A stretch of DNA of 14,755 nucleotides from Thermoproteota archaeon (GTDB lineage: Archaea; Thermoproteota; Methanomethylicia; Methanomethylicales; Methanomethylicaceae): NCBI GenBank assembly GCA_030055545.1, contig JASFYK010000019.1, positions 1 through 14,755 on the forward strand. Direction: 5' to 3'. Each line of letters begins with the position of its first letter. Within the stretch, counting starts at the first letter, position 1. Position numbers and translations under genes: made by a program. Positions 7,473 through 14,413 of the stretch are shown in pieces. The notes under the pieces were generated by a model, which was not told the DNA's origin, made no database searches, and saw only the letters and a list, made by a program, of their open reading frames with translations.

Positions 7473-8912
7473 TCACACAGGGGGCTTGAGGCTCAGCCCC
7501 AGCTCCTCCTCCAGCCTCCTCGCAGCGGTTATTAAACTCCCCTCCCCCAACGGCGGACCCATTATCTGGATCCCGACCGGGAGCCCGCCGGCGAAGCCGC
7601 ACGGGACGGAGATCGCGGGAATACCCGCGAGGTTGACCGACACCGTGTCTATGTCGCTCATGTACATCTCGAGCGGATCCTCAACCTTCTCTCCGATCCT
7701 AAACGCGGGGGTGGGCATTGTCGGTCCAACAAGCAAGTCGAACTCCTTGAAGAGCCGCTCAAAGTCCTTCCTTATCAGCGTCCTGGCTTTCAGCGCCTTC
7801 AGATAGTACTCCTCGTAGTACCCCGAGGAGAGGGCGAATGTACCTAGGATTATCCTTCTCTTGACTTCGCTGCCGAAGTTCACCCCCCTCGTCCTAGAGA
7901 ACGAATCTTCCCAGTTCATTCCCTCGTCTTCCTCCCTCGTGCCGTACCTGATGCCGTCGAACCGGGCGAGATTTGAGCTCGCTTCCGACATCGCGATTAT
8001 GTAGTAAGCGGGGAGGGCATATTTTAGGGAGGGCAACGTTGCCTCCTCCCAGGTTGCACCGAGAGCCTCCAGGGCGTGGATCCCATTCCAGACTTCCTTC
8101 TCCACCATGCTGTCAGTCCCTTCCCCGAAGAACTCCTTCGGAACACCGATCCTGAGCCCCTTCACGTCCTTTTCTAAATACGCTAAGTAATCCTCCTTCT
8201 TTCCTGGGATCGTGGTGCAGTCCCTCGGGTCGTGACCACTTATCACGTTGAGTAGGAGCGCACAGTCCTTCACATCCCTTGCCATCGGGCCTATCTGCTC
8301 AAGGCTGTTCGCATAGGCGACCAGACCATACCTACTGACGAGCCCGTATGTGGCCTTCATCGCAACTATCCCGCAGAAGCTAGCCGGGCACCTCACGGAG
8401 CCGCCGGTGTCCGACCCCAGCGCAGCCAGGGCGAGCCTCGCCGAGACCGCTACCGCAGACCCGCCGGACGATCCCCCGGGCACCCTTGTCTTGTCCCAGG
8501 GGTTGCGGCATACAAAGAACCCGGAGTTCTCGGTGGAGGAGCCCATCGCGAACTCGTCCATGTTTGTCTTCCCGGTGATTACCCCTCCCTCGGACTTTAT
8601 CCTTGAGACGACCGTCGCGTCGTACGGAGGCACGTAGCTACTAAGGATCTTCGAGGCGCAGGTTGTCCTCAACCCCTTCGTGCATATGCAATCCTTGATC
8701 GCGATAGGGGCCCCTTCAAGAGCACCGCCACTTCCTTTGTTTTTGCCTGAGAGAGTTTCGTTGACAGTTATGTAAGCACCGTATTCAGGGTTCAGCCTTC
8801 TGATCCTCTCAATATATGCCTCGAAGAGCGCTTCTCTTTCGATCTCTCCCTTCTTTACTGAAGCCACCGCGTCGAAGAGCGTCATATCCTCAAGCTTTTG
8901 CATTTCCTGCAC
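7473..8912 (-). CDS. gatA: Aspartyl/glutamyl-tRNA amidotransferase subunit A
   Basis: This is the glutaminase subunit of GatCAB, which frees ammonia from glutamine and channels it to GatB. The product is 479 residues, full length for the amidase-signature family. The Ser-cisSer-Lys triad is visible: K73 (IAIKD), S148 in GGSSGGSA and S172 in SDTGGSVR. The spacings of 75 and 24 residues match those of bacterial GatA. Further family blocks are GKTNMDEFAMGSS, the YGLVSRYGLVAYANSLEQIGP region and the C-terminal GLPVGIQIMGP. The first codon is GTG at 8912, nine bases after the gatC stop. ATG codons at 8903 and 8885 are alternatives, and none has a perfectly spaced ribosome binding site. The stop is 33 bases before the gatB ATG, consistent with one operon. 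Confidence 0.95.
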   Translation of the reverse strand: MQEMQKLEDMTLFDAVASVKKGEIEREALFEAYIERIRRLNPEYGAYITVNETLSGKNKGSGGALEGAPIAIKDCICTKGLRTTCASKILSSYVPPYDATVVSRIKSEGGVITGKTNMDEFAMGSSTENSGFFVCRNPWDKTRVPGGSSGGSAVAVSARLALAALGSDTGGSVRCPASFCGIVAMKATYGLVSRYGLVAYANSLEQIGPMARDVKDCALLLNVISGHDPRDCTTIPGKKEDYLAYLEKDVKGLRIGVPKEFFGEGTDSMVEKEVWNGIHALEALGATWEEATLPSLKYALPAYYIIAMSEASSNLARFDGIRYGTREEDEGMNWEDSFSRTRGVNFGSEVKRRIILGTFALSSGYYEEYYLKALKARTLIRKDFERLFKEFDLLVGPTMPTPAFRIGEKVEDPLEMYMSDIDTVSVNLAGIPAISVPCGFAGGLPVGIQIMGPPLGEGSLITAARRLEEELGLSLKPPV

Positions 8913-8921
8913 TCGCCTGGA

Positions 8922-9218
8922 TCATACTATCTTGGGAGCGACAATGAACCCGTCCTTGACCTTGGGAGCAGTCGCCAGTGCCTCCTCCCTCTTCAGCCCT
9001 CCCTCCTCCACGTCCTCCCTGAATGTGTTCACGAGGTCAAGTACATGGAAGGTCGGCTCGGCAGCATTGACCTCCGGGCTGTCGAGCGCCCCTGCAAACT
9101 CGAGTATCCTGTTCAGCTGGTCCGTGAATTTCTCGACCTCCTCTGGCGTCAGTTCTATCCTTGAGAGCCAAGCCAGCCTCTCGGTCCTCTCCTTCGAAAC
9201 GGTCTTTATGGACTCCAT
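8922..9218 (-). CDS. gatC: Aspartyl/glutamyl-tRNA amidotransferase subunit C
   Basis: This is the small belt subunit that wraps GatA and GatB and stabilises the complex. The product is 98 residues, the usual size. It shows the family pattern: a helix with LAWLSRIELTPEEVEKF, then LNRILEFAGALDSPEV, then the extended EPTFHVLDLVNTFREDV stretch and the C-terminal KDGFIVAPKIV. The frame stays open upstream to about 9470, but that extension is low-complexity translated AT-rich DNA. ATG 9218 has the purine-rich GGGAGGGAGGGA just before it, and a TATA element at 9261-9267 puts the transcript start near 9237, so 9218 is the supported start. It is the first gene of gatC-gatA-gatB. Confidence 0.92.
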   Translation of the reverse strand: MESIKTVSKERTERLAWLSRIELTPEEVEKFTDQLNRILEFAGALDSPEVNAAEPTFHVLDLVNTFREDVEEGGLKREEALATAPKVKDGFIVAPKIV

Positions 9219-9260
9219 TGTCCCTCCCTCCCTTTTACGCATAATATACCATTGGATGTA

Positions 9261-9267
9261 ATAAAAA
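9261..9267 (-). promoter_or_regulatory. TATA box of the gatCAB operon
   Basis: On the minus strand this reads TTTTTAT. It lies about 27 bases before a predicted start near 9237, giving a leader of roughly 19 bases that holds the GGGAGGGAGGGA ribosome binding site. Placement is by inspection only. Confidence 0.45.
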
Positions 9268-9392
9268 TGCTTATACGGACATTTTAAGTTCAGGTATGGA
9301 ACGCTGCAAAGGCAATTCGGTTTTTTCATTAACGCCCAGCCTTTAGAGGTATTACAGAAAATGAAGAATAAGGCTAAATGGTAAAAGATAGA

Positions 9393-9407
9393 CAATTTAG
9401 TAAATTG
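9393..9407. repeat. 15-base palindrome between hsp20 and gatC
   Basis: CAATTTAGTAAATTG is a perfect inverted repeat with 7-base arms around a single G. It sits in the 248-base AT-rich gap downstream of hsp20 and about 125 bases upstream of the gatC TATA box. It could be an operator or part of a transcript end; the rest of the gap shows nothing I recognise. In AT-rich DNA such a palindrome can also occur by chance. Confidence 0.35.
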
Positions 9408-9432
9408 GGGCACTATGGCTAAAAAGATCATG

Positions 9433-9453
9433 GCGATAAAAGGAAAAAAAGAG
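9433..9453 (-). terminator. T-rich terminator after hsp20
   Basis: Read on the minus strand, the hsp20 stop is followed within about 20 bases by CTCTTTTTTTCCTTTTATC. Such oligo-T runs are the usual archaeal RNA polymerase termination signal. The run separates hsp20 from the downstream gatCAB promoter. Confidence 0.6.
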
Positions 9454-9466
9454 GTTGCTCGGGAGC

Positions 9467-9913
9467 TCACTCGATCCTGATAGAGTGTTTCTTGGCTTTC
9501 TCGAGCTTGGGCATCCTTACCTCTAGGACGCCGTTGTTGAAAGATGCCTTCACCTTAGAGCTGTCGACCTGGCATGGCAGCTCTATCATCCTGTAGAAGT
9601 TCATCGTCCGCCTCTCCCTTCTCCTGAAGCCCTCCTTCTCAACGGCGACCTCCTCCTTCTGGGATGTCTTGATCTCCAGCGTGTTGTCGACCAAGTTGAG
9701 TTCGATGTTCTCCTTGGGAACGCCTGGCAGCTCCGCAGTGACTATGACCTCGTCTGCGGTCTCGTTAATGTCGACCAGCGGCTCCCTGAACCCTGACTCC
9801 CTTGCGACTGGGAGCCTCTTCTGCATCTCTTCGGTCATGCTCCCCATGAGCCTTTCCATCTCCCGCACCATCCTCCGGAAATCATCGAATATGTCGATCC
9901 CGTAGGACATCAT
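9467..9913 (-). CDS. hsp20: Small heat shock protein, Hsp20/alpha-crystallin family
   Basis: This is an ATP-independent holdase chaperone that forms oligomers and binds unfolding proteins in the cytoplasm. The product is 148 residues from ATG 9913. An amphipathic N-terminal arm (DIFDDFRRMVREMERLMG) precedes the alpha-crystallin domain at about 43-138. That domain contains AELPGV, the conserved strand NNGVLEVRMPK, and a long charged loop with RRRERR. The final residues SIRIE carry the I-x-I motif that docks neighbouring dimers. The ribosome binding site GAGGTG (9918-9923) lies four bases before ATG 9913 and seven before ATG 9910, so either may be used; TTG 9916 is less likely. It is transcribed divergently from cdc48 across a very short shared promoter, suggesting joint control under protein-folding stress. 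Confidence 0.93.
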   Translation of the reverse strand: MMSYGIDIFDDFRRMVREMERLMGSMTEEMQKRLPVARESGFREPLVDINETADEVIVTAELPGVPKENIELNLVDNTLEIKTSQKEEVAVEKEGFRRRERRTMNFYRMIELPCQVDSSKVKASFNNGVLEVRMPKLEKAKKHSIRIE

Positions 9914-9945
9914 CAACCACCTCTGGAATTAGAATATATTGCAGT

Positions 9946-9957
9946 AAAATATATATC
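9946..9957. promoter_or_regulatory. Shared TATA element of the divergent hsp20/cdc48 promoter
   Basis: The plus strand reads AAAATATATATC and the minus strand GATATATATTTT. On the minus strand the upstream CAGAAA is a good B-recognition element, and the start would fall near 9924, just ahead of the hsp20 ribosome binding site. On the plus strand the same element puts the start near 9979, just before AGGTG at 9981-9985, which is seven bases from the cdc48 ATG. No second well-placed TATA box is visible for cdc48. A 7-base inverted repeat (ATATATT at 9934-9940, AATATAT at 9948-9954) overlaps it. Confidence 0.55.
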
Positions 9958-9992
9958 TTTCTGTAGTATATGAGTAAGGCAGGTGTATCAAG

Positions 9993-12152
9993 ATGACCGA
10001 GAGAAAATCAGTAGAGCTAGAGGTTGCAGAGGCCCGTACAAGGGATGTGGGTCGGGCCTTGGCCAGGCTTAACCGCGAGACGATGAGCAGGCTCGGCTTG
10101 AGGCCTGGCGACTTTATCGAAGTGGAGGGGAAGCGGCGGACCGTAGCCATAGCTTGGCCCGCATACGCTGAGGACGAGGATCACGAAATAATCCGGATAG
10201 ACGGGATAATACGGCACAACACAGGGACCTCGATAGGCGACACGGTGAAGGTCTCGAGGGTCGAGCTAAAGCCGGCTTCAAAGATAGTGCTTGCCCCGAC
10301 TGAACCGATAAGGTTCAGCTCGGACTTTGGCATTTATGTGAGGCAGATACTCGAGGATAAGCCTTTGAGCAAAGGAGACACGGTGATGGTGCCGATCCTT
10401 GGCGAGGCACTGAGGCTCGTAGTCGCCTCGATCCAGCCAGAACAATCCGGTTACGTAACAGAAGAGTCGGAGGTTATCGTGAAGGAGGAGCCGGTGAAGG
10501 AGATCGACACCTCTAGGCCGAAGGTATCCTACGAGGACATCGGGGGGCTCGAGGACGCAAAGGAAAAGATAAGGGAGATGATAGAGCTCCCGATGCGCCA
10601 TCCTGAGCTCTTCAAGCACCTTGGCATAGAGCCGCCCAAGGGAGTGCTTATGTACGGACCGCCGGGATGCGGCAAGACGCTCTTGGCGAAGGCGGTGGCC
10701 AACGAGTCAGGTGCCAACTTCGTCACGATCAACGGCCCTGAGATCATGAGCAAATTCTACGGCGAGTCCGAGGGGAAGCTCAGGGAGATATTCGAGGAGG
10801 CCGAAAAGAACGCCCCTAGCATCATATTCATAGACGAGATCGACTCGATCGCACCCAAGAGGGAAGAGGTTTCGGGCGAGGTTGAGCGGCGCGTCGTCGC
10901 CCAACTGTTAGCGCTCATGGACGGGCTCAAGAGCAGGGGTCAGGTCGTTGTGATAGCCGCGACCAACCGTCCTGACGCGATAGACCCCGCCCTGAGGAGA
11001 CCGGGCAGGTTCGACCGCGAGCTCGCCATCTCGATGCCTGACAAGAAGGGGAGGCAGGAGATCCTCCAAGTCCACGTGAGGGGGATGCCTCTAAGCGAGG
11101 ACGTGAAGATAGATGAGATTGCTGGAATGACGCACGGCTACAGCGGGGCGGACCTAGCCGCGCTCACTAGGGAGGCCGCGATGCGGGCGCTGAGGAGGTT
11201 CCTGCCTAAGCTGGATCTCCAGAAGCAGACGATACCCGCCTCGATCCTGAATTCACTTAAGGTCTCCAAAGCCGACTTCCTTGAGGCGATGAAAGACATA
11301 ACCCCCTCAGCCCTAAGAGAGGTCTACGTTGAGGTTCCGGAGATCCACTGGGAGGACGTTGGCGGTCTCGCAGACGTGAAGAGGCAGCTTCAGGAGATGG
11401 TCGAGTGGCCCCTGAAGCACCCCGAGCTCTTCGAGCAGATGGGCATCGAGCCGCCGAGGGGCATACTGCTTTACGGACCGCCGGGCACGGGTAAGACGCT
11501 ATTGGCCAAAGCTGCAGCAACCGAGAGTCAGGCAAACTTCATCAGCGTCAAGGGACCCGAGGTTCTCAGCAAGTGGGTAGGAGAGTCCGAGAAGGCGATC
11601 AGGGAGATATTCAAGAAGGCAAGGCAGGCAGCACCGTGCATAGTCTTCTTCGACGAGCTGGACTCCATAGCCCCAAGGAGGGGCGGTCACACCGACTCGG
11701 GTGTCACCGAAAGGATGGTCAACCAGATCCTCTCGGAGATGGACGGCCTGGTGTCCCTCAAGAATGTCGTGGTCATCGGCGCGACTAACAGGCCGGAGCT
11801 AATCGACCCGGCACTCCTCAGGCCAGGTCGTTTCGACAAGTCTGTCTACATACCGATACCTGACAGGGCTGCCAGGGAAGAGATCTTCAAGGTCCACACA
11901 AAGAAGATGCCTCTGGACGAGGGGGTCGACCTGAAGATGCTGGCTGAGAGGACCGAAGGCTACACCGGTGCAGACATTGCTGCCGTATGCCGCGAGGCCG
12001 CGCTGAGCGCGCTCAGGGAGGACATGAAGCCGAAGAAGATCCAGATGAAGCACTTCGACTCCGCCCTCAAAGCCATACATCCAAGCGTGTCGAAGGAGGA
12101 TCTGCTCAGGTACGACGACTCGAAAAAGATGCTGGGGAAGATGTTTGTCTAA
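9993..12152 (+). CDS. cdc48: Cdc48/VAT-type AAA+ ATPase (p97 homologue)
   Basis: This is a hexameric double-ring unfoldase that threads proteins through its central pore and can feed the 20S proteasome. The product is 719 residues. The N-terminal double-psi-barrel substrate domain spans about 1-180. D1 begins near YEDIGGLEDAK, with Walker A G222-PPGCGKT (K228), Walker B FIDE (D281/E282), and the arginine-rich RRPGRFDRE. D2 begins near WEDVGGLADVK, with Walker A G495-PPGTGKT (K501), Walker B FFDE (D554/E555) and LLRPGRFDK. Pore loops are KFYGESE in D1 and KWVGESE in D2. D1 has Cys226 where archaeal members usually have Thr. The protein ends in Met-Phe-Val, a possible hydrophobic-aromatic-X proteasome-docking tail. 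AGGTG at 9981-9985 supports ATG 9993. It is divergent from hsp20 with a shared promoter; stress regulation is inferred. Confidence 0.96.
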   Translation: MTERKSVELEVAEARTRDVGRALARLNRETMSRLGLRPGDFIEVEGKRRTVAIAWPAYAEDEDHEIIRIDGIIRHNTGTSIGDTVKVSRVELKPASKIVLAPTEPIRFSSDFGIYVRQILEDKPLSKGDTVMVPILGEALRLVVASIQPEQSGYVTEESEVIVKEEPVKEIDTSRPKVSYEDIGGLEDAKEKIREMIELPMRHPELFKHLGIEPPKGVLMYGPPGCGKTLLAKAVANESGANFVTINGPEIMSKFYGESEGKLREIFEEAEKNAPSIIFIDEIDSIAPKREEVSGEVERRVVAQLLALMDGLKSRGQVVVIAATNRPDAIDPALRRPGRFDRELAISMPDKKGRQEILQVHVRGMPLSEDVKIDEIAGMTHGYSGADLAALTREAAMRALRRFLPKLDLQKQTIPASILNSLKVSKADFLEAMKDITPSALREVYVEVPEIHWEDVGGLADVKRQLQEMVEWPLKHPELFEQMGIEPPRGILLYGPPGTGKTLLAKAAATESQANFISVKGPEVLSKWVGESEKAIREIFKKARQAAPCIVFFDELDSIAPRRGGHTDSGVTERMVNQILSEMDGLVSLKNVVVIGATNRPELIDPALLRPGRFDKSVYIPIPDRAAREEIFKVHTKKMPLDEGVDLKMLAERTEGYTGADIAAVCREAALSALREDMKPKKIQMKHFDSALKAIHPSVSKEDLLRYDDSKKMLGKMFV

Positions 12153-12166
12153 GGCGGACATCCCCC

Positions 12167-12181
12167 TCCTTTCTTTTTTCC
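12167..12181 (+). terminator. T-rich terminator after cdc48
   Basis: A pyrimidine tract (CTCCTTTCTTTTTTC) lies about 15 bases after the cdc48 stop, in the convergent gap with the leuA-type gene. It matches the oligo-T form of archaeal terminators. Confidence 0.6.
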
Positions 12182-12231
12182 CCTTCCATACTTACTTTGT
12201 AACCGCTCCCGTCTCGACTGGCGTCTGAAAA

Positions 12232-13791
12232 TTAATGGTCTCTCATCCGCTTTGAGTAGATCCTGTTGAGGCTCTCCATTATCGCACTCACCGATGCCAT
12301 TACGATGTCGCCCCCTACCGCAAGCCCCATCGCAGTCCTTCCGTCCTTGTCCTCCGTAATTACCTCGACCGTGCAGAGCGAGTCCGTCCCTCCAGAGATT
12401 GCCTCGAGCTTGTAGTTCAGGAGCCTGATCTCCTCACCGAGCGCTGACTGGATGGCCTTGGCAAGCGCATCGACTGGGCCGGTCCCTATGCCAGCGGCGA
12501 CGCGCTTCTGGTTGTTTTGTGTGAGCTGAACCGATGCCGTCGGCGTTATCTTGTTCCCCGTGACGACGAGTATCTCGTCGAGCCTTACGATCCTCTCGGT
12601 GTCTGGGACGCTCCCGAGGACTTCGTTAACAACCGCGTTTACGTCCTCCTCGATTATCTTCTTCTTGTGGATTGCGAGCGTCCTGACCTTCTCTACGACC
12701 GCTGCAATCTGCTCATCGGTGAGGTTGTACTTTTCCCTGACGAAGTTGGCCACGCCGTGCTTGCCCGTGTGCTTACCCATGACTATACGTCTCTTCTGGC
12801 CCACCATCTCTGGTGTGAGCGGCTCGTAGCTCTCTGCCTTCGCGAGCACCCCGTGGACGTGGATCCCTGCCTCGTGTGCGAAGGCGTTGTTTCCTACTAT
12901 GGGGAAATTCGGCGGCAGGGAGATCATGCTCGCCCTCTCAACGAGCTTCGACACTTCTTTCAGGAGGTTGAGCCTTATGCCAGTCTTGACCCCGTACATT
13001 GCATGGAGGGCGGTGACCGTCTGCTCGAGGCTCGCATTCCCGGCCCTCTCCCCAAGCCCGTTGACAGTAACATGCACCTGGGAGGCTCCTGCCTTGACCC
13101 CTGCGAGGGTGTTGGCTACTGCCAGGCCGAAGTCGTTGTGGCAGTGCATCGATACTGGCTTCTTAAGCACCCCCTTGAGCCTGCTTATGAGGTCAAACAT
13201 CGCCTCTGGCTCCATCACGCCGACCGTGTCAGGGACGTTGTGAAAGTCAGCCCCGTGCTCCTCGACCGATGTATAGAACCGCAAGAGCCTCTCGACAGGG
13301 GTCCTAGTAGCATCCTCGCATGAGAATTCGCACTCGAGCCCATGGGCCTTGACGTAGTCCGTTGCGGCAAGCGCCTGCTCAAGCGCTTTGTTCTCATCCA
13401 TCCTAAGCTTGTACTTGAGGTGGACGTCAGAAGTAGCGATGAAGATATGGACACGGTCCACCTCACTGCTGATGCAGGCGTCAACGTCCTTTGTCACGCA
13501 TCTTGCAAGGCCGCATATTTTGGCCTTCAACCCCTCCTTCTTGATCGTCCTTACGGTGTTGCACTCCTCCTCTGAGTTGACCGGAAAACCTGCCTCGATC
13601 ACGTCCACCCCGAGCTCGTCCAGCTTCCTCGCGATCTCTATCTTTTCCTCGAGGGTGAAGCAGACCCCCGGCGTCTGTTCGCCGTCCCTGAGCGTGGTGT
13701 CAAGGACATGAACCCTCTCCGGGAGATTTGATCTTGCCCTAACAGGCTCGATGAAGTTGCTGACGAAGACCCCTTCCATACTCCACACCAT
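12232..13791 (-). CDS. leuA: 2-isopropylmalate synthase (LeuA-type, HMGL-like/DRE-TIM family)
   Basis: It probably condenses acetyl-CoA with 2-oxoisovalerate in the first step of leucine synthesis. The product is 519 residues. A TIM barrel (about 27-290) holds LDTTLRDGEQTPGV with R35/D36, the metal-binding H216-C-H218-ND, and VNGLGERAGNASLE. A linker region with NNAFAHEAGIHVHG and MGKHTGKHG follows. The C-terminal LeuA dimer/regulatory domain (about 390-515) shows GNKITPTASV and ISGGTDSL, so leucine feedback is likely. The motifs EAGFPV, ICGLARCV, HIFIATSDVH and EFSCEDATRTP look like LeuA rather than archaeal citramalate synthase, from memory of those families. CimA or a homocitrate-synthase-like activity cannot be ruled out. 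A TATA box at 13816-13823 puts the transcript start almost on ATG 13791, so a leaderless message is possible. ATG 13779, six bases after GGTG, is an alternative start. No other leucine genes lie nearby. Confidence 0.85.
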   Translation of the reverse strand: MVWSMEGVFVSNFIEPVRARSNLPERVHVLDTTLRDGEQTPGVCFTLEEKIEIARKLDELGVDVIEAGFPVNSEEECNTVRTIKKEGLKAKICGLARCVTKDVDACISSEVDRVHIFIATSDVHLKYKLRMDENKALEQALAATDYVKAHGLECEFSCEDATRTPVERLLRFYTSVEEHGADFHNVPDTVGVMEPEAMFDLISRLKGVLKKPVSMHCHNDFGLAVANTLAGVKAGASQVHVTVNGLGERAGNASLEQTVTALHAMYGVKTGIRLNLLKEVSKLVERASMISLPPNFPIVGNNAFAHEAGIHVHGVLAKAESYEPLTPEMVGQKRRIVMGKHTGKHGVANFVREKYNLTDEQIAAVVEKVRTLAIHKKKIIEEDVNAVVNEVLGSVPDTERIVRLDEILVVTGNKITPTASVQLTQNNQKRVAAGIGTGPVDALAKAIQSALGEEIRLLNYKLEAISGGTDSLCTVEVITEDKDGRTAMGLAVGGDIVMASVSAIMESLNRIYSKRMRDH

Positions 13792-13815
13792 AGAAGAGAT
13801 AAGATCCGCTCCCTC

Positions 13816-13823
13816 TTATTTAA
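13816..13823 (-). promoter_or_regulatory. TATA box of the leuA-type gene
   Basis: On the minus strand this reads TTAAATAA. The predicted start, about 27 bases downstream, falls at or within a few bases of ATG 13791. That leaves no room for a ribosome binding site before that codon. Confidence 0.5.
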
Positions 13824-13941
13824 CACGGTCGGCGGAAAGCTATTCTAAAATCAATCGAAGAGTCCGTTCACATCGGTGAGGAGTCCCAGCATAACTATTT
13901 CACAATCCATTCAAATCCCGTGATGCCTTCGGCTCTTGGGC

Positions 13942-13957
13942 AAAGAAAGATTTAAGA
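13942..13957 (+). promoter_or_regulatory. BRE and TATA box of the AhpD-like gene
   Basis: AAAGAAAG (13942-13949), a good B-recognition element, is followed directly by the TATA element ATTTAAGA (13950-13957). The predicted start lies near 13979, downstream of the ATG at 13971 and upstream of the ATG at 13995. It therefore decides between the two possible starts. Confidence 0.55.
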
Positions 13958-13994
13958 TCATAGGTGGCATATGTATGTTGTAGATGGTGAAAAA

Positions 13995-14372
13995 ATGACC
14001 AAGAGTCTTAAGGAGAAATTCGACAAGAAGATGGGCTTCACACCTGCGATAATGCACATCGCTGCCGAGATAGACCCGAAAATGGCAGAGTTCTACAATT
14101 TCTGCGACTCGGCGGTACAGGAGGACGGGGCCCTCCCATCCAAGTTCAAGATGCTGCTCATCATGGCGATGGGCGCTCAGCGCCACTGCAAGGAGTGCGT
14201 CGTCTCAGCCATGAGGGGAGCGCACAACAAGGGGGCTACCGATGCTGAGATCATCGAGGCTATCCGCGTAGTAGCCGTCGCCGGAGGAGCACCCGCGATA
14301 ACTGCTTGCAAGGACGCCCTCCAGATGCTCAAGGACAAGTCCTTCGAGAAGATGGGCTGCGGAACGAAGTAA
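13995..14372 (+). CDS. Carboxymuconolactone decarboxylase/AhpD-fold protein
   Basis: The product is 125 residues from ATG 13995, an all-helical CMD/AhpD-fold protein. Family features are the substrate-pocket helices before the motif, HCKEC with C65 and C68, and the downstream NKGATDAEIIEAIRVV helix that marks the fold. Members include peroxidase/reductase partners and metabolic decarboxylases, so the reaction cannot be named. The family pattern is usually CxxCxxxH; here the position after CxxC that should be His is Ala72, with histidines at 64 and 77 instead. A CxxC thiol-disulfide role is possible, but the AhpD proton relay is not intact. ATG 13971 is in frame, but the TATA box at 13950-13957 puts the transcript start past it, and GGTGA at 13985-13989 lies five bases before ATG 13995. 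It stands alone, with its own promoter and a T-rich end. Confidence 0.82.
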   Translation: MTKSLKEKFDKKMGFTPAIMHIAAEIDPKMAEFYNFCDSAVQEDGALPSKFKMLLIMAMGAQRHCKECVVSAMRGAHNKGATDAEIIEAIRVVAVAGGAPAITACKDALQMLKDKSFEKMGCGTK

Positions 14373-14406
14373 TCTTTATTCTACTTTACTTTTCTTTTGC
14401 TTTCTC
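14373..14406 (+). terminator. T-rich terminator after the AhpD-like gene
   Basis: The stop codon is followed directly by a run of T-rich clusters (CTTTATTCTACTTTACTTTT and then CTTTTGCTTTC) in the 41-base convergent gap before the TBP gene. This is typical of archaeal termination on the plus strand. Confidence 0.6.
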
Positions 14407-14413
14407 GAACGGT

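Noticed and set aside
9219..9470. N-terminal extension of gatC by about 84 residues
   Set aside because: GatC is normally about 95-100 residues. The extension reads like translated AT-rich spacer and crosses the hsp20 terminator, and a TATA box and ribosome binding site support ATG 9218.
12517..13323. Open frame of 268 codons on the plus strand, opposite the leuA-type gene
   Set aside because: It is fully antisense to a conserved enzyme, has no ribosome binding site, and its composition mirrors the opposite strand's codon use.
13895..13935. TTCAAATCCC, resembling a tRNA T-loop
   Set aside because: The flanking bases do not form the T-stem, and I find no acceptor, D or anticodon stems around it.
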